A stretch of DNA of 9,275 nucleotides from the NCBI GenBank assembly GCA_024404295.1, contig JAKSQE010000045.1, positions 1 through 9,275 on the forward strand, written 5' to 3'. This DNA is from Oscillibacter sp. Its GTDB lineage: Bacteria > Bacillota > Clostridia > Oscillospirales > Oscillospiraceae. The first letter of the stretch is position 1; each line of letters begins with the position of its first letter. A program made the position numbers and the translations under genes. This document shows, piece after piece, positions 1 through 6,281 of this stretch. Below the pieces are notes generated by a model that was given only the letters and a program-made list of their open reading frames with translations, was not told where the DNA came from and did no database searches.

Positions 1-2
1 TG

Positions 3-1430
3 ATCGGTGATGGAGCGCTGACCGGAGGCTTGGCATTCGAGGGCTTAAATAATGCCGGTGGATCTCACGAACCGTTGATCGTGATCCTCAATGATAACGG
101 AATGTCGATCAATCCCAACGTCGGTGCCCTGACGTCTCACCTTTCGAAATTAAGAACCAAACCTGCTTATTATCACTTCAAAAAGTGGTATCGCAGTCTC
201 TTCGGTGAGTATCCGATGAAAAGTAGTATTTACCGCTTTAATCATAAGGTAAAGAGTTCCCTGAAAAAGGTATTGCTTTCTAACAGCTCACTGTTTGAGG
301 ATATAGGCTTCACATATTTAGGCCCTGTGGACGGTCACGATGTTCATGCCTTATGTCAGATTTTGCAGTGGGCTAAGGAATCAAATGGCCCGGTGGTGGT
401 TCATGTTCACACCAAAAAGGGCAAGGGATATTCCTTTGCAGAGCAGGATCCGGGCCGCTTTCACGGCATTGGCCCCTTTGACCCACTGACAGGATCGGCG
501 AAATCCGCAGGTGGGGAGACATTCTCCGGCGTTTTTGGAAAAGCATTAGTTGAATGTGCGGCGAAAGATGAACGCGTCTGTGCAATTACTGCCGCAATGG
601 AGAGTGGAACAGGCTTAACATCCTTTGCAAAGGCTTATCCAAACCGATTTTTTGATGTGGCAATTGCAGAGGGACATGGTGTGTCAATGGCTGCGGGTAT
701 GGCAAAGCAGGGGCTGATTCCTGTGTTTGCGGTATATTCTACGTTTTTGCAGCGCTCATACGATATGCTGATTCATGATGTGTCCCTGCAAAAGCTTCAT
801 GTGGTTTTGGGTGTTGACCGTGCAGGCCTCGTAGGTGCTGATGGTGAAACGCACCACGGCTGCTTTGACAGTCAGTTTTTAACGGGGATACCCGGATTTA
901 CTGTGCTTTGCCCGTCAAACTTTGCAGAATTGAGAAGTATGCTGCATAAGGCATTGTTTGACCTCAGTGGTCCGACCGCCATCCGTTGTCCGCGGGGTGG
1001 TGAGGAACAGTTTTTGGAAGATCCCGCGCATTTGCCCATAGTTTGCCTGAGAGAGGGAACAGATGTTGCTCTCAGTTCCTATGGAATCCTAATCAATCAG
1101 GCGTTGGAGGCAGCAGCTAAACTGGAGTCTAAGGGAATCTCGGTATCCGTTTGGAAGTTGAACGAGATCGCACCTTTGCCAAAGAGAGAGCTGATCTCTG
1201 CGATGGAAGATGTTCATACAATGTTGGTGTTGGAAGACTGCTTTGAAGCTGGCTGTGTCGGTCAGCAGATAACCGCGTTGCTGGCGGAGAGCGGACGGTG
1301 CCCGAAGCAGGTGATTTTGAAGAATCTCGGTGTTACCTATGCGCCGGAGGGAAAGGTTTCGGAGCTGGAACATCGGTTTGGTTTGGATGCAGATGGGATT
1401 GTTGCTGCGGTTGAGGAGGCGAGAGCATGA
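3..1430 (+). CDS. dxs: 1-deoxy-D-xylulose-5-phosphate synthase, 5' end outside the window
   Basis: This enzyme condenses pyruvate with glyceraldehyde 3-phosphate to give 1-deoxyxylulose 5-phosphate, the first step of the MEP isoprenoid pathway, in the cytoplasm with thiamine diphosphate. The frame is open from the window edge, and the first visible residues are the thiamine diphosphate motif GDGALTGG (nt 6-29), completed by LNDN (nt 87-98). The family is about 620 residues long and roughly the first 150 are missing, so the TTG at nt 30 is not a real start. The pyrimidine-binding half follows, with the catalytic Glu at nt 669-671 inside IAEGHGVSMAAGMA and then DRAGLVGADGETHHG (from nt 816). 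The C-terminal transketolase domain runs to the stop. Family members usually read AEQHAV at the catalytic Glu, so EGHG is a mild variant next to an intact Glu. The stop overlaps the tlyA start as ATGA. Transaldolase-like or transketolase alternatives are unlikely given the DRAGLVGADG motif. Confidence 0.97.
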   Translation: MGDGALTGGLAFEGLNNAGGSHEPLIVILNDNGMSINPNVGALTSHLSKLRTKPAYYHFKKWYRSLFGEYPMKSSIYRFNHKVKSSLKKVLLSNSSLFEDIGFTYLGPVDGHDVHALCQILQWAKESNGPVVVHVHTKKGKGYSFAEQDPGRFHGIGPFDPLTGSAKSAGGETFSGVFGKALVECAAKDERVCAITAAMESGTGLTSFAKAYPNRFFDVAIAEGHGVSMAAGMAKQGLIPVFAVYSTFLQRSYDMLIHDVSLQKLHVVLGVDRAGLVGADGETHHGCFDSQFLTGIPGFTVLCPSNFAELRSMLHKALFDLSGPTAIRCPRGGEEQFLEDPAHLPIVCLREGTDVALSSYGILINQALEAAAKLESKGISVSVWKLNEIAPLPKRELISAMEDVHTMLVLEDCFEAGCVGQQITALLAESGRCPKQVILKNLGVTYAPEGKVSELEHRFGLDADGIVAAVEEARA

Positions 1431-2251
1431 GTCAAAAAACAAGATTAGACGTGCTCCTTGTGGAACAGGGACTGCAGGAAACACGACAAAAAGCACAGGC
1501 CACCATTATGAGCGGTTTGGTGTTCGTCAATGGTCAGAGGGTGGATAAACCCGGAACGGCGGTACCGAATGACGCAGCAATTGAGGTGCGTGGGAACGCC
1601 CTGAAATATGTAAGCCGCGGTGGCTTAAAACTGGAAAAGGCGATGGCTGAGTTTCCGGTGGATTTACAGGGTGCGATCTGCGGAGATATTGGTGCTTCCA
1701 CCGGCGGTTTTACGGACTGCATGCTGCAAAACGGTGCGGCGAAAGTTTACTCCGTTGACGTTGGATACGGACAGCTTGCCTGGAAGCTGCGTGAGGATCC
1801 CCGTGTTGTTTGTATGGAGCGTACGAATGCGCGTTATTTGAACCATGAGCAAATTCCGGATGAACTGGATTTTGCATCGATTGATGTCAGCTTTATTTCT
1901 TTGAAATTGATTTTACCTGCGGTCCATACGGTGCTGAAGGACGGCGGACATGTCGCCTGTCTGGTGAAACCACAATTTGAGGCAGGAAAAGAAAAAGTGG
2001 GTAAAAAAGGAGTTGTTCGTGATCCGGCAGTCCATCTGGAAGTCTTGGAACACTTCTTTGAGCATGCAAAGGAGTCCGGCTTTACAGTCCTTGGACTGAC
2101 GTATTCTCCCATCCGCGGGCCAGAGGGAAATATTGAATACCTCGGCTATTTGGAGAAAGGCGCTTGGGTGGAAAAGGAATATCACTTAGAAGCACTGGTG
2201 GCAGAATCGCATCAGACGCTAAAAGAGCACGGAGAGGGGACGAAAGTATGA
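1427..2251 (+). CDS. tlyA: TlyA family 16S/23S rRNA (cytidine-2'-O)-methyltransferase
   Basis: TlyA proteins 2'-O-methylate cytidines in 16S and/or 23S rRNA using S-adenosylmethionine; in Mycobacterium this confers capreomycin sensitivity. The older label 'hemolysin' is historical. The 274 residues show an N-terminal S4 RNA-binding domain (about 6-65, starting RLDVLLVEQGL), a short linker (SRGGLKLEKA, 63-72) and an FtsJ-like Rossmann methyltransferase domain with the SAM loop GDIGASTGGFTD (86-97). The K-D-K-E tetrad known from M. tuberculosis TlyA (K69, D154, K182, E238, quoted from memory) corresponds to K68, D153, K181 and E237, shifted by one. Length is normal for the family. The start ATG overlaps the dxs stop and the stop overlaps the nadK start, so translation is probably coupled on both sides. 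The exact rRNA targets cannot be told from sequence; many Firmicutes homologues are named YqxC. Confidence 0.95.
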   Translation: MSQKTRLDVLLVEQGLQETRQKAQATIMSGLVFVNGQRVDKPGTAVPNDAAIEVRGNALKYVSRGGLKLEKAMAEFPVDLQGAICGDIGASTGGFTDCMLQNGAAKVYSVDVGYGQLAWKLREDPRVVCMERTNARYLNHEQIPDELDFASIDVSFISLKLILPAVHTVLKDGGHVACLVKPQFEAGKEKVGKKGVVRDPAVHLEVLEHFFEHAKESGFTVLGLTYSPIRGPEGNIEYLGYLEKGAWVEKEYHLEALVAESHQTLKEHGEGTKV

Positions 2252-3129
2252 GTAAAAAAATAATACTTTGTCCGAATCCGGATCGTGACCGTGGGATGAA
2301 AACCACGAAGGTGGCTGACCAGATTTTGCGGGAGATGGGATTTGAAACGGTGGTATGTTCGCCGTTCCGTGATCCAAAAGAAGGCGCATTTGCCAATTAT
2401 CAAGTTCGCCCGCTGGTGCCGGAACTGAAATCTGCAGATTTGATGATCACGTTCGGCGGCGATGGCACGATCCTTCATCTCGCTAAGATGACAGCGCTGA
2501 ACCGAATCCCCATGCTTGGTATCAATATGGGTGGCCTGGGATTTGTTGCTGAATTAGAGGCCAGTGAAATCGATGTATTGAAAAAACTGAAAAACTGGGA
2601 TTTTGAAACGGAAGAACGCATGATGTTAGACGTTTCGGTTTATCGGGACGGAAAACAGATTTACAACAATGTTGGCTTGAATGACGCAGTGATTCGGGAA
2701 GGCCCTATTTCCCACGTGATCCATTTGAAAATCTCTTCGGACGGGCGTCATTTGGCTGATATCGCCGGTGATGGTGTAATCGTGTCCACGCCCACGGGCT
2801 CAACGGCATATTCCCTGTCGGCTGGTGGCCCGGTGGTGGAACCGGAGGCACAGACTATGGTCGTATGTCCTATATGTACGCATAATATGCGCTTTTCTTC
2901 TTATGTGCTGTCTCCGGAGCATACCTTGAGCGTGGAGTTAGAGCGAAACGGAAGAAAACCTGTGTATCTTTTTGTCGATGAGAGCCGTGCATTCCCACTG
3001 CGTGGAGATGATTGCGTGCAGGTACGACGCAGCAAACATGTTACGCGGCTCGTTCGCTTGACTGAAAAGAGCTTTTGCGAAGTATTCGCACAAAAAATGT
3101 TGCCGGGAGGATTAAATGATGAAAAATAA
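2248..3129 (+). CDS. nadK: NAD kinase
   Basis: NAD kinase phosphorylates NAD+ to NADP+ with ATP or polyphosphate and is the only route to NADP(H) in most bacteria; it is cytosolic. The 293-residue product has the family hallmarks in order: GGDGT (70-74) in FGGDGTILHLAKM, INMGGLGFVAE (92-102), the NDAVI segment (145-149), and the glycine-rich GDGVIVSTPTGSTAY (174-188) that binds NAD. The start is ATG 2248, overlapping the tlyA stop as ATGA and preceded by the purine-rich GGAGAGGGG (2231-2239). The frame stays open upstream to 2164, but that extension lies inside tlyA and lacks family similarity, so I reject it. After the NAD loop the usual PICPHSL-like segment reads CPICTHNM, a mild variant. 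Assignment is secure; preference for ATP or polyphosphate is not visible. Confidence 0.96.
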   Translation: MSKKIILCPNPDRDRGMKTTKVADQILREMGFETVVCSPFRDPKEGAFANYQVRPLVPELKSADLMITFGGDGTILHLAKMTALNRIPMLGINMGGLGFVAELEASEIDVLKKLKNWDFETEERMMLDVSVYRDGKQIYNNVGLNDAVIREGPISHVIHLKISSDGRHLADIAGDGVIVSTPTGSTAYSLSAGGPVVEPEAQTMVVCPICTHNMRFSSYVLSPEHTLSVELERNGRKPVYLFVDESRAFPLRGDDCVQVRRSKHVTRLVRLTEKSFCEVFAQKMLPGGLNDEK

Positions 3130-3568
3130 CCGACAGGCTATGATTTTAGAAATTATTTCCCAGGAAAATATTGAGACGCAGGAGCAGATGCTTGAGCGCT
3201 TGCAGGAACGTGGAATCGTCAGCACACAGGCCACGATTTCAAGGGATATCAAGGAACTTCACCTGATTAAGGAGCCTGCTGGCCAAGGTGTTTATAAATA
3301 TGCGGTTTCCAACACACGCTCTCGCCTGAATATGGCGGATAAATTGCGCACGATTTTCAAAGAGAGCATTATAAGTGTGAATTCCGCGCAGAACATTGTG
3401 GTGGTAAAAACACTTTCCGGCCTTGCCGGTGGCGCCTGTGAGGCTTTAGACCAAATGGGAGTGAACGGTGTAATCGGTACGTTAGCCGGAGAAAACACGG
3501 TGCTGATTGTCATGAAGGATACGGCTTCGGCAGAGCTGATGTGCCATGACATTCACGAGATGATCTAA
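3116..3568 (+). CDS. argR: Arginine repressor ArgR/AhrC
   Basis: ArgR is a hexameric, arginine-responsive repressor of arginine biosynthesis and activator of catabolism; each subunit has a winged-helix DNA-binding domain and a C-terminal oligomerisation and arginine-binding domain. The 150 residues fit the family. The recognition helix lies in STQATISRDIKELHL (36-50) and the C-terminal core contains GVIGTLAGENTVLIV (118-132). The family usually has GTIAGDDTI here, with two adjacent Asp residues contacting arginine; this protein has Glu126-Asn127. Two tandem ATGs (3116 and 3119) are possible starts. The ribosome binding site GGGAGG (3105-3110) sits 5 bases from the first and 8 from the second, so 3119 may be the one used. 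The gene overlaps the nadK end by 11-14 bases. It ends in TAA followed directly by TAG. No ARG box was recognised in the window. Confidence 0.95.
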   Translation: MMKNNRQAMILEIISQENIETQEQMLERLQERGIVSTQATISRDIKELHLIKEPAGQGVYKYAVSNTRSRLNMADKLRTIFKESIISVNSAQNIVVVKTLSGLAGGACEALDQMGVNGVIGTLAGENTVLIVMKDTASAELMCHDIHEMI

Positions 3569-3602
3569 TAGATGATAATTCGTTCTCTGAGGAGAGGTAG
3601 CC

Positions 3603-5285
3603 ATGCTTGAAGTTCTGCATATCGAAAATATAGCGGTGATCGAATCTGCGGATATTACATTTCGACCGGGGTTCAATGCGCTGACCGGTGAAACCGGCGC
3701 AGGTAAGTCCATTGTGATTGATGCCATGGGCGCGGTATTAGGCGGCCGAACGTCCCGCGAATTGATCCGCACCGGAGCAAACAAAGCTTTTGTCAGTGCT
3801 TTGTTTTCCCAGGTGCCGAATGACCTTTCCGCTTTTGCCGAACATGGTGTATCGCCTGATGAGGACGGCAACTTAGTGCTGCAGCGAGAGATCACGGCAG
3901 ACGGAAAGAATAACTGCCGTGCCAATGGCAGACCGCTGACTGTAGCTCAACTGCGGACGATAGGCGCAGAGCTATTGAATATTCACGGTCAGCATGATGG
4001 TCAACAGCTGCTGGATGAGGAACAGCACGGAACGTATCTGGACCGCTTTGGTCGTACCGAGACGGAATTGGCCCAATATCAGGCGGCTTATTCCAACATG
4101 GCAGAATTAAAAAATCAGATACACGCACTTCGTATGGACGAGACCGAGAAGGCTCGCCGTATAGACAGCTTACGTTTTCAAATCGATGAATTGGAACGTG
4201 CGGAATTAGTGGTTGGCGAAGAGGAAGAATTGGAGCAGCGACGCAATCTGCTGCGGAACGGAGAAAAGTACATTTCTGCGTTGTCCGGAGCGGATTTTTG
4301 CCTCAATGGAGACGATGATTCTGCCGGTGCTGTTTCTGCCATCGGCGATGCTGAGAGTGCATTGGCAGGAATTCGTACATTGAGTGAAGATCTGGCAGAA
4401 CTGTATCAACGTCTTGGGGCTTTGCGAAGCGAAGCGTTTGACTTGGCTGAAACGATTCGGGATAAGCGGGCTGAATTCGATTTTTCTCCGACAGAACTGG
4501 ATGCAGTAGAGAGCCGCACAGATCAACTGTACCGCTTGAAAAAGAAGTATGGTGCAACTGTTGAGGAAATGCTGACGTACTTGGAAAAGTGTCGTGCAGA
4601 GTTGGATGCCATCGAAACGGCAGACGATACGTTGATTTTGCTGCAAAGCAAGTTAAAAAAGGCGGAAGCGGCAGTTATGGATGCGGGCAAAGTGTTGACA
4701 AATGTTCGCAAAAAAGCTGCAAATATCCTGGAAGAGCGGATTCAGAAGGAATTGCAGGATCTGGATATGCTGAAAGTGCGCTTTTCCATTGACTTTGCAG
4801 AAAAGGAACCCGCTATGGATGGCTGTGATGCCATTCGATTCCTGATGTCCGCTAACGCCGGTGAGGATCTGCGCCCCATTGCGAAAATCGCCTCCGGTGG
4901 CGAATTGGCTCGCATTATGTTGGCTTTGAAAAATGTGTTAGCAGAGCAGGAGTCTATTGCCACGTTGGTGTTTGACGAAGTGGATACTGGCGTTTCCGGC
5001 AGAGCTGCACAGAAAGTTGCCGAAAAATTGGCGCAGGTGGCCCATCATAAGCAGGTTTTGTGCGTGACGCATTTGCCACAGTTGGCTGCTATGGCAGACA
5101 CGCACTTTTCCGTGGAAAAGGGCGAGCGAGGTGGACGTACTTATACGCAAGTAGTTTGCTTGGATCGAGAAGCTCGCAAAGCGGAACTGGCCCGCATTAC
5201 TGGCGGAAATCAAGTAACAGAAGCGTTGATGGTGAGTGCAGGAGAATTGTTAGACCAGGCGGAAAAATATCGTAAAACCTTATAA
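3603..5285 (+). CDS. recN: DNA repair protein RecN
   Basis: RecN is an SMC-like ATPase that acts early at DNA double-strand breaks, tethering ends and promoting RecA-dependent repair in the nucleoid. The 560 residues match the usual length (about 550-575). An N-terminal ATPase half carries Walker A GETGAGKS (29-36). The middle, about 160-390, is rich in Glu, Lys, Arg and Leu and is expected to form an antiparallel coiled coil, shorter than in true SMC proteins. The C-terminal half has the ABC signature ASGGELARI (430-438), Walker B FDEVDTG (457-463) and the segment VTHLPQLAA that follows in RecN. The start ATG is supported by GGAGAGG (3591-3597) five bases upstream. It lies 34 bases after argR, the conserved argR-recN pairing. 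It is the last gene of the left cluster, with a hairpin terminator five bases after the stop. No SOS (LexA) box is recognised in the short gap. Confidence 0.97.
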   Translation: MLEVLHIENIAVIESADITFRPGFNALTGETGAGKSIVIDAMGAVLGGRTSRELIRTGANKAFVSALFSQVPNDLSAFAEHGVSPDEDGNLVLQREITADGKNNCRANGRPLTVAQLRTIGAELLNIHGQHDGQQLLDEEQHGTYLDRFGRTETELAQYQAAYSNMAELKNQIHALRMDETEKARRIDSLRFQIDELERAELVVGEEEELEQRRNLLRNGEKYISALSGADFCLNGDDDSAGAVSAIGDAESALAGIRTLSEDLAELYQRLGALRSEAFDLAETIRDKRAEFDFSPTELDAVESRTDQLYRLKKKYGATVEEMLTYLEKCRAELDAIETADDTLILLQSKLKKAEAAVMDAGKVLTNVRKKAANILEERIQKELQDLDMLKVRFSIDFAEKEPAMDGCDAIRFLMSANAGEDLRPIAKIASGGELARIMLALKNVLAEQESIATLVFDEVDTGVSGRAAQKVAEKLAQVAHHKQVLCVTHLPQLAAMADTHFSVEKGERGGRTYTQVVCLDREARKAELARITGGNQVTEALMVSAGELLDQAEKYRKTL

Positions 5286-5289
5286 AAAT

Positions 5290-5320
5290 AACACAGGTGT
5301 CCGCACTGGACACCTGTGTT
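5290..5320. terminator. Bidirectional terminator between recN and ridA
   Basis: A perfect 13-bp inverted repeat (arms 5290-5302 and 5308-5320, AACACAGGTGTCC) encloses a 5-base loop GCACT. On the plus strand it starts five bases after the recN stop and is followed only by a weak GGTTTATTAT. On the minus strand it lies 57 bases after the ridA stop and is followed by TATTTTTATA, a better U-tract. It therefore probably ends ridA transcription efficiently and recN transcription as well, although less ideally. Confidence 0.85.
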
Positions 5321-5377
5321 GGTTTATTATGGAAAACAAACAGATTGAATGGAAAAAAACGTACTTGTACGGATAAG

Positions 5378-5752
5378 TTACAGGGCGGCGATGAACTCAA
5401 TTTCGCACAAAACGCCCTTGGGCAGATCCTTGACTGCCACGCAGGAACGGGCGGGCTTACTTACAAAGTAATTACCATACACAGCATTAAAAGCGGCAAA
5501 ATCCGCCATATCAGTCAGAAAACAAGTGGTCTTTACAACGTTTTCAAAGGAGAGACCATTTGCCTCCAGAATTGCCTTGACGTTTAAGCAACTGCGTTCT
5601 GCCTGCTCTTCGATCGTAGTGCCGACAACTTCACCGGTGCCGGGCATCAGCGCAATTTGACCGGAGGCAAACAGAAAACCATTGGCAAAAATGGCCTGAG
5701 AATAGGGGCCAATGGCGGAGGGAGCATTGGGCGTGGAAGTGACTTGAAACAT
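5378..5752 (-). CDS. ridA: RidA family 2-iminobutanoate/2-iminopropanoate deaminase
   Basis: RidA (YjgF/YER057c/UK114 family) hydrolyses reactive enamine/imine intermediates, such as 2-aminoacrylate made by PLP-dependent serine and threonine dehydratases, to 2-ketoacids plus ammonia. It is a small cytosolic trimer. The product, 124 residues from the chosen start, has the family pattern from end to end: IGPYSQA (14-20) with Tyr17, SGQIAL (30-35), VVKTTCFLTDM (72-82), PARSCV (100-105) with the substrate-binding Arg102 and Cys104, and the terminal CEIEFIAAL with Glu117. I choose the ATG at 5752 because the AAAGG of AGAAAGGT lies about 10 bases before it; the in-frame ATG at 5761 would be almost on top of that site and would add only three residues. 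It stands alone, convergent with recN and divergent from tyrS, with its own promoter. Its substrate cannot be told from the sequence. Confidence 0.94.
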   Translation of the reverse strand: MFQVTSTPNAPSAIGPYSQAIFANGFLFASGQIALMPGTGEVVGTTIEEQAERSCLNVKAILEANGLSFENVVKTTCFLTDMADFAAFNAVYGNYFVSKPARSCVAVKDLPKGVLCEIEFIAAL

Positions 5753-5814
5753 GATGATCATACCTTTCTATCAAGTTGATTGAGTTTTGCGCGCAGGTGA
5801 CATATTACAATGAT

Positions 5815-5840
5815 CTGTTATGATACATTTTGCATGACAG
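5815..5840. repeat. Imperfect inverted repeat in the ridA 5' leader
   Basis: CTGTTATG (5815-5822) and CATGACAG (5833-5840) form an 8-base dyad with one mismatch across a 10-base spacer. It lies in the predicted ridA untranslated leader, between promoter and start codon. It could be an operator half or a weak hairpin; on the ridA transcript the mismatch is C-A. No known motif is recognised. Confidence 0.4.
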
Positions 5841-5854
5841 ATTAAGAGTAATCT
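5839..5854. repeat. Perfect dyad at the predicted ridA transcription start
   Basis: AGATTA (5839-5844) and TAATCT (5849-5854) are exact inverted copies around AGAG. The dyad begins two bases past the ridA -10 hexamer and covers the expected start site near 5849, which is where a repressor operator would act. It is short, so chance cannot be excluded. Confidence 0.4.
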
Positions 5855-5855
5855 C

Positions 5856-5885
5856 ATTATACGAAAAGAAAAGAAAGAAATTCAA
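5856..5885 (-). promoter_or_regulatory. Predicted sigma-A promoter of ridA
   Basis: On the minus strand, TTGAAT (5885-5880) and a perfect TATAAT (5861-5856) are separated by 18 bases, close to the vegetative consensus. The expected start near 5849 would leave a leader of about 97 bases before the ridA ATG, longer than needed and containing two inverted repeats. It lies back to back with the tyrS promoter, about 50 bases apart. Confidence 0.65.
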
Positions 5886-5937
5886 TTCACATTTTGCCCA
5901 AATCAAGGGTTCGTTTGTGCTTTTTATAAAGAGATAC

Positions 5938-5966
5938 TTGACTTTTTGAAACCTTGTAGATATATT
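5938..5966 (+). promoter_or_regulatory. Predicted sigma-A promoter of the tyrS T-box transcript
   Basis: TTGACT (5938-5943) and TATATT (5961-5966) are separated by exactly 17 bases, a near-consensus vegetative promoter. The expected start near 5973 falls just upstream of the first T-box structure, giving a leader of about 309 bases before tyrS, normal for this riboswitch class. A strong constitutive promoter is typical, because control happens at the downstream terminator. Confidence 0.8.
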
Positions 5967-6182
5967 ACAGATAGAGTGTTGATGCGGAAGAGTACTTGGA
6001 TATAACCTGCGCAGAGAGCCCCTGAATGGTGAAAAGGGGAGAGGTAGTCTGGGGAATACACCGTGGAGCTGGCACCTGAACCGCTTATAAGAAAAGCGCA
6101 GTAGGTGTGTTCGGGTGCGCCCGTTATTGCGCTGTCGTTCTATAACACGACCTGAGGCTGTTTTTGCGAGAAAACAGCGAAC

Positions 6183-6214
6183 CAGAGGTGGTACCGCGAG
6201 AAATTCGCCCTCTG
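6183..6214 (+). promoter_or_regulatory. T-box antiterminator
   Basis: The T-box sequence AGAGGTGGTACCGCG folds exactly as the family model. Helix A1 is CAGAGG (6183-6188) with CCTCTG (6209-6214). The 7-base bulge TGGTACC (6189-6195) binds the tRNA acceptor end. Helix A2 is GCGA (6196-6199) with TCGC (6205-6208) around a 5-base loop. The CCTCTG strand is shared with the terminator, so the two folds exclude each other. Confidence 0.93.
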
Positions 6215-6237
6215 TCCGAAGGGACAGAGGCTTTTTT
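6208..6237 (+). terminator. Regulated intrinsic terminator of the T-box
   Basis: CCTCTGTCC (6209-6217) pairs with GGACAGAGG (6222-6230) around GAAG, followed by C and six Ts (6232-6237). It lies 44 bases before the tyrS start. It forms when tRNA-Tyr is charged and the antiterminator is not stabilised. Confidence 0.95.
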
Positions 6238-6281
6238 ATGCCGAAACTGTCCGAAAAGAAGATATTTGGAGGAAAGAAACC

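Larger units (their letters stand above)
5973..6237 (+). promoter_or_regulatory. Tyrosine T-box riboswitch (leader of tyrS)
   Basis: This leader senses uncharged tRNA-Tyr and then lets transcription continue into tyrS. Recognisable parts, in order, are the AGTA near 5991 on the 5' side of the specifier loop; the distal Stem I with AGAGAG (6013-6018), stem CCCC/GGGG (6019-6022/6036-6039) and the GGTG apical motif (6028-6031); and the specifier codon TAC (6057-6059, Tyr) in the typical context GAATACACC followed by TGGAGCT. Next come Stem II (about 6096-6132, GCGCAGTA against TATTGCGC), a GTCGT/ACGAC hairpin (6134-6138/6147-6151) in the place of the Stem IIA/B pseudoknot, and Stem III (6157-6178, GCTGTTTT against AAAACAGC). 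The antiterminator and terminator follow. The T-box bulge reads TGGT, matching a tRNA end ACCA, and bacterial tRNA-Tyr has discriminator A. I could not resolve the lowest helix of Stem I. Confidence 0.95.

Noticed and set aside
2164..2247. Longer nadK start inside tlyA
   Set aside because: The extension would overlap conserved-length tlyA by 88 bases and adds residues not typical of NAD kinase; ATG 2248 has a ribosome binding site and the coupled ATGA arrangement.
5297..5587. 96-codon plus-strand frame after recN
   Set aside because: It starts inside the terminator hairpin and is antisense to ridA, whose family signature is clear.
5880..5900. ATTCA-containing stretch as a possible ARG box near the ridA promoter
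   Set aside because: It matches only half of the ArgR operator pattern and coincides with the -35 element; no paired half-site is present.
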